DNA of 64,000 nucleotides from Pedobacter sp. PLR (GTDB lineage: Bacteria > Bacteroidota > Bacteroidia > Sphingobacteriales > Sphingobacteriaceae), in the NCBI RefSeq assembly GCF_026239675.1, contig NZ_JAPIVQ010000005.1:434001-498000 (forward strand), read 5' to 3'. The notes beneath the pieces are model-generated. The model saw only the letters and a list, made by a program, of their open reading frames with translations, did not search any database and was not told the DNA's origin. Below are positions 9,814-18,272 of the stretch, piece after piece. Position 1 is the first letter of the stretch. Each line of letters begins with the position of its first letter. The translations under genes and the position numbers were made by a program.

Positions 9814-9900
9814 AGAATTATACCAAACCTGCTGTTTATTATATCAAATTTCATTTTTGCAGGGTTTTGGTATAATAAACAGCAGGTTTGGTATAATAAA
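9814..9900. promoter_or_regulatory. Long palindromic operator built from four 14-bp elements
   Basis: Arms at 9817-9848 and 9866-9897 are 32 bp each with one mismatch, around a 17-base spacer. Each arm holds two copies of TTTGGTATAATAAA or its reverse complement: 9814-9827 (partial), 9835-9848, 9866-9879 and 9887-9900. Within each arm the copies are 21 bp apart, two helical turns. That is the geometry known for LytTR regulators such as AgrA. It is A/T-rich without a T tract, so it is not a normal terminator. I infer that it is the binding region of the LytTR regulator encoded next door. Confidence 0.7.
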
Positions 9901-9951
9901 AAAATAGCAGTACATCTATTTTGTTGCTTTGCAGCTGATTAATTCAGTCCT

Positions 9952-10398
9952 ATGAGTGAAAAACAGTTTCAAATATTAGCCGAACAGATTACTGAAAGCC
10001 CCTGGCTGGGAGAAAGTCAGCAGGAGGAAAAAATAATTCAGCTCGCCGATCTGTGTCGTTTTATCTCCAGCTATAAACCAACCATCAGTATTGAAGATGC
10101 ATTTAGCCATAAAATTAATGTGATCGTAGAAGAGGGGGTAAGAAAAGGTGTTTTTTTTATAGATAGCAAAGCTGTATTACAGTCGTCATTTGACTTTTCC
10201 TTGTTTAATTCTTCTGCTTTGGCTGCCTTTAAAGCCAAAACATGTACCAGGGAATTGTGGATAGTTTTTGTAAAGGACCCGCTGTGTTCAGGAGTTAATT
10301 CATTTACCAGTTTCATAGAAAAGAGAAACATCGCCTCTTTTTATGATAAAATCTTTTGCTTCGACTTTTTCGAATCTAAAATTCAGACTCTAAAATAA
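9952..10398 (+). CDS. Uncharacterised protein divergent from the LytS/LytTR operon
   Basis: 148 residues with no signal peptide, no membrane segment and no domain that I recognise. The N-terminal part is charged and helical. The middle (VRKGVFFIDSKAVLQSSFDF) and end (ELWIVFVKDPLCSG...FYDKIFCFDFFES) suggest an alternating alpha/beta fold. It lies behind the palindromic operator, and a -7-like TTGCTTTG at 9924-9931 mirrors the kinase promoter. That makes it a likely target of the two-component system. Function not assigned. Confidence 0.7.
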   Translation: MSEKQFQILAEQITESPWLGESQQEEKIIQLADLCRFISSYKPTISIEDAFSHKINVIVEEGVRKGVFFIDSKAVLQSSFDFSLFNSSALAAFKAKTCTRELWIVFVKDPLCSGVNSFTSFIEKRNIASFYDKIFCFDFFESKIQTLK

Positions 10399-10540
10399 AC
10401 AGATGCACGGGAGGTTCATTAATCCGGATTGATTTCACATTATGGATAATATGGGTTTAGTTTTGGACAATTCCATACTAGTTGTTCTTTAGCAGGTTTC
10501 ATAATTTGGCGTAGAAATTTTAACACCAGAATATACCATC

Positions 10541-11986
10541 ATGATGAAATTGCAGATTAGAATTATAGTGCTGTTATGGTTATGCGGTACCAGCATAGCC
10601 ATCGCCCAAACCAATCTGCAACAATTGCAGTCAAACTTCGTCGATTTGCGTTTTGGCGCCATGTTGCACTTTAACATGGGCACTTTTACAGATGAAGAAT
10701 GGGCAAGCCCGAAACATGATCCCAAACAATTTAACCCAACAAAGCTAGATTGCAATCAATGGGCAAAGGCCTGTAAAGCTGCCGGGATGACTTATGGTAT
10801 CCTCACTACCAAGCACCATGATGGTTTTTGCCTGTGGGATTCCAAATATACAGATTATGATGTCGCCAATAGTTCGGTTAAAAAGGATGTCGTAGCTGAG
10901 TATGTGAAGGCTTTCCGCGACCAGGGGCTTAAACCCTGCCTGTATTTTTCCATTTGGGATCGACATAACGGCATAGAAAATGGTGGAGCAAAGGAAGAAG
11001 AATTGGTGATAAACCAGCTTACAGAACTGCTGACCCAATATGGAGAGATCCCCTTAATAATTTTTGATGGTTGGAACTGGAAAATGGGCCACCGTCTGAT
11101 CGATTTCCAGAAGATATATAACCACATCAAGAAACTGCAACCCAATTGCCTGGTGGCCGAACACAATGGGAATAGTCCACTTCAAACCGATGTGATCTAT
11201 TACGAAGGACCAAAAGGGGTATATCCTCCCGGAAATAACAATTACCCGTCGCAAATGGCATTGACCCTCACCAATGGCTGGTTCTGGCATCCCGGGGCAG
11301 CAAAAGAAGTTAAAAGTTTAGACTATATCCTCGATAAACTGCAAAGAGTAGTACCCTTATATTGTAATTTCATGGTCAATATCGGGCCTAATCGTGATGG
11401 CCTTTTTGATGAGGAGGTAGTCGCCCGACTTAAAGCGGTAGGGGCCAGTTGGAAGCCCGACCTCACCAGGTTGCCTTTACCTAAACAGGGAGCTGCCTTA
11501 AAAACTTACCTCAGCCCAAAGGATATTGATGCCAGTGCCGGACAAGTGTTTATTGAGCCCGGAGGACCTGCCAATGATGGTTCCCCGGTGGCCGGACTGC
11601 TGAGTCAAAAGACAGCAAGCGTCATGATTGATGGCATCAGCGATATCGTGGGAGATCGTGGCGGATTCGCTGCTTTCCAAACTTATTGGAAGTTCTCTTC
11701 CGGAACAAATAATTTCCTGGTTCTTGACCTTGGTACTTCGCAAAACATAAGTAAGTTTTATTATTTACCTGTTCAATTGAAAGGCTATACTGGCCTGATT
11801 ACTAAATATGAGCTTTCAGTTTCTGAGGATAATCAAAACTTCCGGCAGGTTAAAAGCGAGAACTGGAACAAAACTTCCGACCTTAAAATTGCCGGATTTA
11901 CCCCTACAAAAGCCAGATACATCAAGCTAAAGATCTTATCCTCTATTGACGAACCCATGGTCAGCGAAGTTGGCGTAGGAAACTAA
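10541..11986 (+). CDS. GH29 alpha-L-fucosidase, secreted
   Basis: 481 residues with a signal peptide ending ...IAIAQ. The barrel begins with RFGAMLHFNMGTF. It contains the GH29 signature TTKHHDGFCLWDS (residues 89-101), the probable nucleophile D176 in IIFDGWNW, and NIGPNRDGLFD near the barrel end. Residues from about 330 form a discoidin-like (F5/8 type C) module with the pattern FLVLDLGTSQNISKFYYLP. It releases terminal alpha-L-fucose. Normal GH29 enzymes have WFDG where this one has IFDG. The 142-bp gap after the previous gene suggests its own promoter. It probably works with the nearby SusCD system. Confidence 0.9.
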   Translation: MMKLQIRIIVLLWLCGTSIAIAQTNLQQLQSNFVDLRFGAMLHFNMGTFTDEEWASPKHDPKQFNPTKLDCNQWAKACKAAGMTYGILTTKHHDGFCLWDSKYTDYDVANSSVKKDVVAEYVKAFRDQGLKPCLYFSIWDRHNGIENGGAKEEELVINQLTELLTQYGEIPLIIFDGWNWKMGHRLIDFQKIYNHIKKLQPNCLVAEHNGNSPLQTDVIYYEGPKGVYPPGNNNYPSQMALTLTNGWFWHPGAAKEVKSLDYILDKLQRVVPLYCNFMVNIGPNRDGLFDEEVVARLKAVGASWKPDLTRLPLPKQGAALKTYLSPKDIDASAGQVFIEPGGPANDGSPVAGLLSQKTASVMIDGISDIVGDRGGFAAFQTYWKFSSGTNNFLVLDLGTSQNISKFYYLPVQLKGYTGLITKYELSVSEDNQNFRQVKSENWNKTSDLKIAGFTPTKARYIKLKILSSIDEPMVSEVGVGN

Positions 11987-12132
11987 TAAAAAGGGGTTGA
12001 AGATCATACCACTCCCTTTAGTACGATTCAGAATTCCTAGTTTTAAACGGCTCTCTGTTGAATAAACGCGCTTAAAATAAGGTTGTTATATAGGGCTCTT
12101 GCAATAAAGTTAGAGTAACCTAAAAATAATGT

Positions 12133-12162
12133 TTTGTCATTCTGTTATTATAGTTAGATTTG
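12133..12162 (+). promoter_or_regulatory. Promoter of the di-heme / Rieske / porin operon
   Basis: TTTTG (TTG at 12134-12136) and TAGATTTG (12155-12162) are separated by 18 bp, a close match to the Bacteroidota -33/-7 consensus. Transcription would start about ten bases before the ATG at 12180, leaving a very short leader. Confidence 0.6.
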
Positions 12163-12179
12163 TATTACAATTCTGACAT

Positions 12180-13382
12180 ATGACAACAAGATTACTATTG
12201 ATTTTTGGCGCTCTTCTTAGTTTGGTGACTTTAATGGTTGCCTGCCAGAAGATTATGCCTTCGGCACCGGCCGAAGATGAGCTGCTGGACGGACCAGTAG
12301 CAGATTTAACCTATGAACAGAACCAACGTTTTCTGTTAGGTGATGTCGCTTTTAACGATGAAATTTTTACTCCTGAAAAGGGACTTGGGCCGGTTTTCGT
12401 AGCTACAAGTTGTGGCAGTTGCCATGCCGGAGATGGAAAAGGTCATCCTTTTACCACGCTTACCCGTTTCGGACAAATTGATGAAACAGGGAATAAATTT
12501 CTGGATCAGGGAGGTCCGCAATTACAAAACAGGGCAATCCCCGGGCATATGCCGGAACAGATCCCCGCAGGTGCAACGTTCTCTAAATTTACACCTCCGG
12601 CAAATACTGGCTTAGGTTTTCTGGAACTCGTTTCTGACGCGGATATCCTGGCGATGGCAGACCCAAATGACGATGATAAAGATGGTATTTCCGGAGTCCC
12701 GAATTATGGCAGCTTAGCACAGTACCTGGTACCTTTTAATCATGCAATCGGGAAAAACGGGAAGTACATCCATCGCTTTGGAAAAAAAGCAGCGGCTTAC
12801 AACCTGTTGCATCAAACCGTTAATGCCTATAATCAGGATATGGGGATTGCTTCGGCCTTTGATCCGGTAGATGTTTATACACAACTGATGATTGATCCTG
12901 AGGTTTCCACACAGACGGTTAATAATGTTGTATTCTACCTGCAAACCCTTAAAGCTCCGGTTCAACGTAATCAGAATGATGCTGAAGTTAAAACAGGGCG
13001 GTTGATATTTGACAGAATCAACTGTTCAGGTTGCCATAAACCGACTTTAAAAACCGGAGCCTCTTCCATTGCCCCCTTGTCGAACAAGGAATTTCATCCT
13101 TATACCGACCTTCTTCTGCACGATATGGGACCAGGTCTTGATGATGGCTATACAGAAGGTTCTGCAAAAACCGCTGAGTGGAGAACCCCGGCACTATGGG
13201 GTTTAGGCTTATCTACAAACTCTCAGGGTGGACAGTATCATTTGTTACATGATGGGCGTGCTAAAAGCATTGAAGAGGCTATTACATTACATGGAGGAGA
13301 GGCCACTGCCGCCAGAAACAAATATACTGAGCTCTCCCCAACCGACAAAAATTCGCTCCTTAAATTTTTAAAATCACTATAA
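12180..13382 (+). CDS. Di-heme oxidoreductase (DUF1111-type) lipoprotein
   Basis: 400 residues. A lipoprotein signal ends at MVAC (Cys22). Two c-type heme sites are present: CGSCH at 78-82 and CSGCH at 282-286. The region HRFGKKAAAYNLLHQTVNAYNQDMGI resembles the RFGWKA segment of the di-heme thiol-oxidoreductase-like family, and LGLSTNSQGGQYHLLHDGRAKSIEEAI is the matching C-terminal part. It faces the periplasm or outer membrane and handles electrons; the real substrate of this family is not settled. First gene of an operon with a Rieske protein (2 bp later) and a porin. Confidence 0.85.
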   Translation: MTTRLLLIFGALLSLVTLMVACQKIMPSAPAEDELLDGPVADLTYEQNQRFLLGDVAFNDEIFTPEKGLGPVFVATSCGSCHAGDGKGHPFTTLTRFGQIDETGNKFLDQGGPQLQNRAIPGHMPEQIPAGATFSKFTPPANTGLGFLELVSDADILAMADPNDDDKDGISGVPNYGSLAQYLVPFNHAIGKNGKYIHRFGKKAAAYNLLHQTVNAYNQDMGIASAFDPVDVYTQLMIDPEVSTQTVNNVVFYLQTLKAPVQRNQNDAEVKTGRLIFDRINCSGCHKPTLKTGASSIAPLSNKEFHPYTDLLLHDMGPGLDDGYTEGSAKTAEWRTPALWGLGLSTNSQGGQYHLLHDGRAKSIEEAITLHGGEATAARNKYTELSPTDKNSLLKFLKSL

Positions 13383-13384
13383 CC

Positions 13385-13831
13385 ATGGAAAGAAAAGATT
13401 TTATAAAAACCTGTGGTTTTGCCTGTTTAGGTGGAATTGGGATAACCACAATCCTCGAAAGCTGTAGCACCTTGCAAGTTTTAACAGGAGAAATAGCTGG
13501 TGATGATTTGATTGTACCTGTGAAAGATTTTGTTATCGGGCCGATACATAAAAACCAGTTTAAAAAGTATATCATTTTAAATAATGAACAGTTAAAGTTT
13601 CCCATTTGCGTATACCGCTTTAACGAAAATAGCTATTCCGCCTTATGGATGCAGTGTACCCATCAGGGTGCAGAATTACAGGTGTTTGGGGATAAACTGC
13701 AATGTCCTGCCCATGGCAGTGAATTTAACAACAAAGGCCTGATGCAGAATGGCCCTGCTGCTGCCAACCTGCGCAGTTTCCCAATGACTATCGAACAAGA
13801 TCAGCTTAAAATTTCGCTTAAAGCCGTATGA
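13385..13831 (+). CDS. Rieske [2Fe-2S] protein
   Basis: 148 residues. The cluster ligands are visible as CTH (Cys91, His93) and CPAH (Cys107, His110), followed by GSEFNNKG and a proline-rich turn, as in small Rieske ferredoxin-like proteins. The N-terminus (MERKDFIKTCGFACLGGIG) looks like a short export or anchor sequence with a cysteine-containing hydrophobic stretch, so the protein probably sits on the periplasmic side. It would pass electrons to or from the di-heme protein just upstream. Its stop overlaps the porin start by four bases. Confidence 0.9.
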   Translation: MERKDFIKTCGFACLGGIGITTILESCSTLQVLTGEIAGDDLIVPVKDFVIGPIHKNQFKKYIILNNEQLKFPICVYRFNENSYSALWMQCTHQGAELQVFGDKLQCPAHGSEFNNKGLMQNGPAAANLRSFPMTIEQDQLKISLKAV

Positions 13832-15057
13832 AGAAATTAATTACCATATTAAGCATGGCCATTGTGCTCTGTTATACAGCTCATGCTCAGATTGATCCTA
13901 AACTTTTGAAAAGGAAGGTCAGTGATACCACCAGGCAGCGCCTGAACATGGATGCCATTTACGACAGACCTTTTGTAGCAGTTGGGAAATTACCAGTCTC
14001 CCTGGGTGGTTACATGGAAGCCAACTGGCAATATCAGCGTACAGATGGTGTTTCTGAGGGACAGCAGATTCAATTCAGACGAATGACGTTGTTTGTGGCT
14101 TCAACCATCGGTCAGCGGATTAAATTCTTATCTGAAATTGAGTTTGAGCCGGCAGAAAAAGAAATCGCGATAGAGTTTGCCGCACTTGATCTTGAACTTC
14201 ATCCATTGCTGAACTTAAGAGGGGGGATGATCATGAATCCTATAGGTGCTTTTAATCAGAATCATGATGGACCAAAATGGGAATTTACAGACCGCCCGAT
14301 AGCAATGACCCAAATGTTACCTGCCACATGGAGCAACGCGGGGTTCGGGGTTTATGGAAAGCACTATAACAAGAACTGGATGTTCGGTTACGAACTGTAT
14401 GCTTCCAGTGGTTTCGACAATTCGATTATCGCCAATACCGAAAACAAAACCTTTTTACCTGCGGCTAAAGCCAATACAGAGCGGTTTGAAGAAATGGCAA
14501 GCGGTCAACCACTGATTACCGGGAAGGTTGCAGTACGGAACAATAAAATAGGAGAAATCGGGCTTTCTTATATGGGGGGACTATATAACAAATGGCAGGA
14601 CGATGGAATTGTAATCGACGACAAAAGAAGCTTAAGCGTATTTGCTGTGGATTTTAATACCGTTTTACCAGAGCTGAAAACTTTTATAACAGCAGAATGG
14701 GCCTGGGTAAACGTGGAGGTACCAACAACTTATTCGCAGCAGTTTGGTAACAGGCAGCAGGGGGGATTTGTAGATGTGGTTCAGCCAATATTAAAACGAA
14801 ATATCTTTGGCTGGAAAAATTCAGTAGTCAACCTTGCCTGCCGGCTGGAATATGTGGATTGGAATGTAGGTAAGTTTACAGAAACAGGAGGTGATATTGG
14901 TGATGAGTTGTGGAGTGTGATGCCTGGAGTCAGTTTCAGGCCAAACCCACAAACAGTGCTCAGAATGAGCTACCGTCAGCAATGGCAAAAGGACCTTCTG
15001 GGTAACCCTCCGGCCAAAACGGCAGCAATCCAGTTCGGTCTTTCTACTTACTTTTAA
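13828..15057 (+). CDS. Outer-membrane porin, phosphate-selective porin O/P-like
   Basis: 409 residues. The signal peptide ends ...YTAHAQ. The mature part alternates strands and turns as in 16-strand porins: GGYMEANWQYQRTDG near the start, RRMTLFVASTIGQRIKFLSEIEFE, then MNPIGAFNQNHDGPKWEFTDRP, and the last strand ends FGLSTYF with a terminal Phe. It overlaps the Rieske gene (ATGA) and so belongs to the same operon. The solute is unknown; pairing with two redox proteins suggests that it admits their substrate. Confidence 0.85.
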   Translation: MKKLITILSMAIVLCYTAHAQIDPKLLKRKVSDTTRQRLNMDAIYDRPFVAVGKLPVSLGGYMEANWQYQRTDGVSEGQQIQFRRMTLFVASTIGQRIKFLSEIEFEPAEKEIAIEFAALDLELHPLLNLRGGMIMNPIGAFNQNHDGPKWEFTDRPIAMTQMLPATWSNAGFGVYGKHYNKNWMFGYELYASSGFDNSIIANTENKTFLPAAKANTERFEEMASGQPLITGKVAVRNNKIGEIGLSYMGGLYNKWQDDGIVIDDKRSLSVFAVDFNTVLPELKTFITAEWAWVNVEVPTTYSQQFGNRQQGGFVDVVQPILKRNIFGWKNSVVNLACRLEYVDWNVGKFTETGGDIGDELWSVMPGVSFRPNPQTVLRMSYRQQWQKDLLGNPPAKTAAIQFGLSTYF

Positions 15058-15095
15058 GCATTTATATTTCAGGGTTTTTTAGGTATTTGAAACCA

Positions 15096-15129
15096 TATAG
15101 GTTGCTCCGGGGGGCTGGAGCAGCCTATA
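15096..15129 (+). terminator. Hairpin after the porin operon
   Basis: TATAGGTTGCTCC and GGAGCAGCCTATA form a 13-bp stem with one G-T pair and an eight-base loop (15109-15116). No T tract follows, so it may act as an mRNA end-protecting structure or as an incomplete terminator. Confidence 0.6.
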
Positions 15130-15329
15130 ACTGAACTAACGATTTGCATTCAACCTTTACCTAATTAAAAGTGATCTCAAATGGAGCAGTGGGTTTTGCA
15201 CCTCAATTGAAAACTATATTGGATAGAGAAGGTGTGGAAGTATAAGAGCTGAGAAAGCACCCGGTATTGCTTTTGAAATCGATAAAAACATATCCTCAAA
15301 AAAAACGTTATTAGATTAACAGTTCCATT

Positions 15330-15503
15330 ATGAGAAAAACAACAGCTAATAAATACCTGTCAAATACGATTATTTTAACGGGCCTTGCCTGTTTCGCTAT
15401 GACCTTCATCAAAGGTGATCATGCCGCTATTTATGCATTAATGGGCGCTACCTGCCTCATTTACGTGCAGCTCCATCAGCGCTTGGTGCTAAAGAAAGCT
15501 TAA
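15330..15503 (+). CDS. Small hydrophobic protein, 57 residues
   Basis: ATG at 15330, stop TAA at 15501-15503. The product has two hydrophobic stretches (TIILTGLACFAMTFI and AAIYALMGATCLIYVQL) joined by a short KGDH loop, with basic residues at both ends. This fits a small two-helix membrane protein. It stands alone between the porin operon and the ankyrin genes. Codon use looks normal for the region. I recognise no family, and support is only the plausible composition. Confidence 0.45.
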   Translation: MRKTTANKYLSNTIILTGLACFAMTFIKGDHAAIYALMGATCLIYVQLHQRLVLKKA

Positions 15504-15614
15504 TTATTTCAGCTTCACCATCAAATTAAAGGCTTAATTAAATTAAGGCTATTCCCTTACTATGGTCTTTTTTTTGCTTTTAAAGCTGTTCATCCCTAAA
15601 TTATAAAACCTATC

Positions 15615-16796
15615 ATGATAAATAACCCAACCACAACCGCAATTAATAACGGTGATTTTGTGGAAGCTCAAAAATTGGTTGCCAATGGCGATAACTTTCC
15701 GGTGGGCATCGATGCCTATGCGCTTGGTAGCATTTACCAAAAGATCATCACCGCTAAAGCTTTCAGTTTCCTGGATACCTTAATTGAAGCAGGTAAGCTG
15801 GAAACAGATATTTACGAATACGATTCCTTTAAAACCAGCATATTCAAAACCCTTTTTAAATCGCTTCCGGCGGATGAGGACTCGCTCAGTTACCTGGAGA
15901 GCTTTGTTCAAAAGCACGACAATATAAACGATGAAGTTGGCGGCGAAACCTTATTAAGTTTTGCTTTAGCAGAAGGTGCTGCACCGGCAATCATTAAAGC
16001 GTTAATCGCTGGCGGTTGCAATACAGATTTTAGAAATGCTGCGGAGGAAAATCTCATTTATCAGGTTGTAAATAACAACCAGATCAAGCCGGAATTGATT
16101 TCTGAATACCTGTCAGATTTACTGGATAACGGGCTAGATCTGAATGAGGCGAATATCGAAGGCACTACTGCTTTACATTTGGCCGTTAAAAGGGCAAAAA
16201 GAGAGGTGATTCCGGTTCTACTGGCGAATGGCGCAAATCCTAATGAAGTAGATGGGAAAGGAATAACTGCCTTTTACACTGCTGCGGTCGACTTAAGCGA
16301 CCTTAAAATCTACGAAGCGTTATCCGAAAATCATCAGCCTGATTTTGAGCAGCGAAGCAGAGAAAAAGAAACGATGCTGTCTGCTTATCTCCGGATGATG
16401 CAATCTTCAGAAAGTGCGATAAAACTGTTGGAAAAATTGATAGATGAAGGTGCAGATCTGAAACAGGTTTCCCCATATTACAGTAAAGATAAATCCGGAC
16501 TGGATTGGCTGGCAGAGAAAAAATCACCGGTTTTCAGCACGATTGTAAAGAAGGGTATAATTGAACTGAATGACCAGGACGATGAAGGCAATACCTTACT
16601 ACATAAAGTATGTGCGGTAGATTCCAACTACGATCAGGAAGTCGCCAAAGACACTTATAGAAAAGTGAAATTATTACTGGAATCCGGTGCCGATGTCAGC
16701 ATCACCAATAGCCACGACGAAACGGCAATGATGATTGCTTCGGGTGACAACCTGAAAACTAAAACAGTCGAAATACTCTTATCAGCTAAATCCTAA
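15615..16796 (+). CDS. Ankyrin-repeat protein, first of a pair
   Basis: 393 residues without a signal peptide, so probably cytoplasmic. The N-terminal ~120 residues are helical without clear repeats. Ankyrin units follow, including GTTALHLAVKRAKREVIPVLLANGANPNEVD, DDEGNTLLHKVCAVDSN and VKLLLESGADVSITNSHDETAMMIA. Such proteins bind other proteins; the partner is unknown. Thirteen bases separate it from a second ankyrin gene in a different frame, so the two are not one gene split by a stop codon. Confidence 0.85.
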   Translation: MINNPTTTAINNGDFVEAQKLVANGDNFPVGIDAYALGSIYQKIITAKAFSFLDTLIEAGKLETDIYEYDSFKTSIFKTLFKSLPADEDSLSYLESFVQKHDNINDEVGGETLLSFALAEGAAPAIIKALIAGGCNTDFRNAAEENLIYQVVNNNQIKPELISEYLSDLLDNGLDLNEANIEGTTALHLAVKRAKREVIPVLLANGANPNEVDGKGITAFYTAAVDLSDLKIYEALSENHQPDFEQRSREKETMLSAYLRMMQSSESAIKLLEKLIDEGADLKQVSPYYSKDKSGLDWLAEKKSPVFSTIVKKGIIELNDQDDEGNTLLHKVCAVDSNYDQEVAKDTYRKVKLLLESGADVSITNSHDETAMMIASGDNLKTKTVEILLSAKS

Positions 16797-16809
16797 TTAA
16801 ACACAGCGC

Positions 16810-18153
16810 ATGTCATTGTCATTTATTATAGCCTGTGAAGGCGGAAAAAGAAAAATAGCGGAATTATTACTGGCTAATAAAGAAGTAGATGTAGCTTATA
16901 CCGACGAAAAGGGGAGAACCGCCCTGCATTATGCAGCGCACAGAGGCTATCTCGACCTGGTGAAATTACTGATCGCAGCCGGTTCTGAACTGGATTACGA
17001 AGACCACCAGGGCGAAACCCCGTGTTTCTTTGCGGGGCTTCAAAAGCAAAAACAAACCGCGATGTACCTGCTGGAACAAGGTGCAAAACCGACCGTTAAT
17101 GACTTAAAGGGAAACAGTTTATTACACCTAACCGCCCAAAGCGGACAAATAGAAGTGCTAAAAAGGCTTCTTGAATTAGGCGCGGAAGTAGATCTTGAAA
17201 ATAATGAGGGAGAAACACCTTTATTGATGGCTGCTGCCTGTCGCCATAAAGAAATCGCAGATCTGCTGATTCAGCATGGAGCGCTTGTGAATACGACCAA
17301 CAAATTGGGTACTTCTCCATTGTTGTTCGCGGTGCAAACCAGAAACATTCCGATGGTCGAATTTCTCTTGAATAGTGGCGCTACTATCGACCATGTAAAT
17401 CATGCCGGAGAAAGCGCTTTATTGCTGGCTTGTTATGAAACCAACAGGGCAATTATTAAGCTGCTGGTAGACAAAGGGGCAGACCTGTTTATCACCTCTA
17501 AAACAGGTCTTTCGCCAATTTGGTATGCGGGTGCAAACAACCAAAAAGAGATTGTGGCTTTATTTTTAGCCCATGGCCTGGATGTAAACCATAGTAAGCC
17601 TCTTTCCGGAGCGGAAGACGATATGAACTCTTACCTGGATTGGGTAGAAACGGCAAGTAATTTAGCGACAGACCGCAGTTTTAATCTCGATAGCAGCTAC
17701 AGTTACGGAGGAGAAAGCCTGTTGCACGTGGCGGTAAAAAGCGGCCATTTGAGCATGATCAAATTACTGTTGGAAAATGGTGCTTCAATTGATATTCAGG
17801 ATGAATCCGGAAATACCGCTTTGCATTATGCGGCGGCAAACGGCAAAAAAGACTCCGTTAAGTTTTTACTGGAACAAGGGGCAGATGTCAATATTGTCAA
17901 TGTAAAAGAGCAAAAGGCAATAGACTATGCCAATATAAAAGGCTTCAATGAAATCACCGAAATGATCTTGAAATTCAGTCCGGAAGGAACGAAAGTTGAA
18001 CCGAAAATGGCTCCTACGCCTACGGAAGCAGCACCTGTCCAGGATATGGCGCAGAAGAAAAAAGCCCTCCTGGACCTTAAGGAACTGCTTGATGCTGGTA
18101 TTTTATCGCAGGAAGAGTTTGATGCGGAAAAAGCGAAAGTGCTTAAAGGTTAG
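16810..18153 (+). CDS. Ankyrin-repeat protein with C-terminal SHOCT domain
   Basis: 447 residues. About eleven ankyrin units run from residue ~5 to ~395, with classic forms such as GRTALHYAAHRGYLDLVKLLIAAGS and GNTALHYAAANGKKDSVKFL. After a proline- and alanine-rich linker the last ~33 residues (KKALLDLKELLDAGILSQEEF...) match the SHOCT motif, a short helix-turn module often placed at the end of membrane-linked or oligomerising proteins. No signal peptide. Probably co-transcribed with the preceding ankyrin gene. The combination suggests a scaffold whose tail joins it to something else; the target is not visible. Confidence 0.88.
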   Translation: MSLSFIIACEGGKRKIAELLLANKEVDVAYTDEKGRTALHYAAHRGYLDLVKLLIAAGSELDYEDHQGETPCFFAGLQKQKQTAMYLLEQGAKPTVNDLKGNSLLHLTAQSGQIEVLKRLLELGAEVDLENNEGETPLLMAAACRHKEIADLLIQHGALVNTTNKLGTSPLLFAVQTRNIPMVEFLLNSGATIDHVNHAGESALLLACYETNRAIIKLLVDKGADLFITSKTGLSPIWYAGANNQKEIVALFLAHGLDVNHSKPLSGAEDDMNSYLDWVETASNLATDRSFNLDSSYSYGGESLLHVAVKSGHLSMIKLLLENGASIDIQDESGNTALHYAAANGKKDSVKFLLEQGADVNIVNVKEQKAIDYANIKGFNEITEMILKFSPEGTKVEPKMAPTPTEAAPVQDMAQKKKALLDLKELLDAGILSQEEFDAEKAKVLKG

Positions 18154-18158
18154 CCGAT

Positions 18159-18221
18159 ATTTAACACTGTGTTCATCTGAAATTTAATCTTTTTGACGTT
18201 TCATTTAATACAGTGTTAAAT
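18159..18221. repeat. Inverted repeat upstream of the PhoX-like gene
   Basis: Arms ATTTAACACTGTGTT (18159-18173) and its inverse (18207-18221) match at 14 of 15 positions around a 33-base spacer. The right arm ends where a -33 element would lie relative to TAGGTTTGC at 18242-18250. It has no GC-rich stem and no T tract, so it looks more like an operator than a terminator. Confidence 0.5.
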
Positions 18222-18241
18222 TTCCCGCAACATTAGATGGT

Positions 18242-18250
18242 TAGGTTTGC
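18242..18250 (+). promoter_or_regulatory. -7 box of the PhoX-like gene
   Basis: TAGGTTTGC fully matches the extended Bacteroidota -7 box and lies 22 bases before the ATG at 18273. No TTG is present at -33. The inverted repeat arm occupies that place instead, which suggests activator dependence. Confidence 0.5.
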
Positions 18251-18272
18251 TGTCGAAAAATAAATCAAACCA

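Noticed and set aside
9814..9900. Insertion-sequence terminal repeats or a transcription terminator at the long palindrome
   Set aside because: The arms are close together with no transposase, the stem is A/T-rich without a U run, and the internal 21-bp periodicity fits an operator better.
15615..18153. One ankyrin gene split by a stop codon
   Set aside because: The two frames differ, each part has its own start and a complete end, and only the second has the SHOCT tail.
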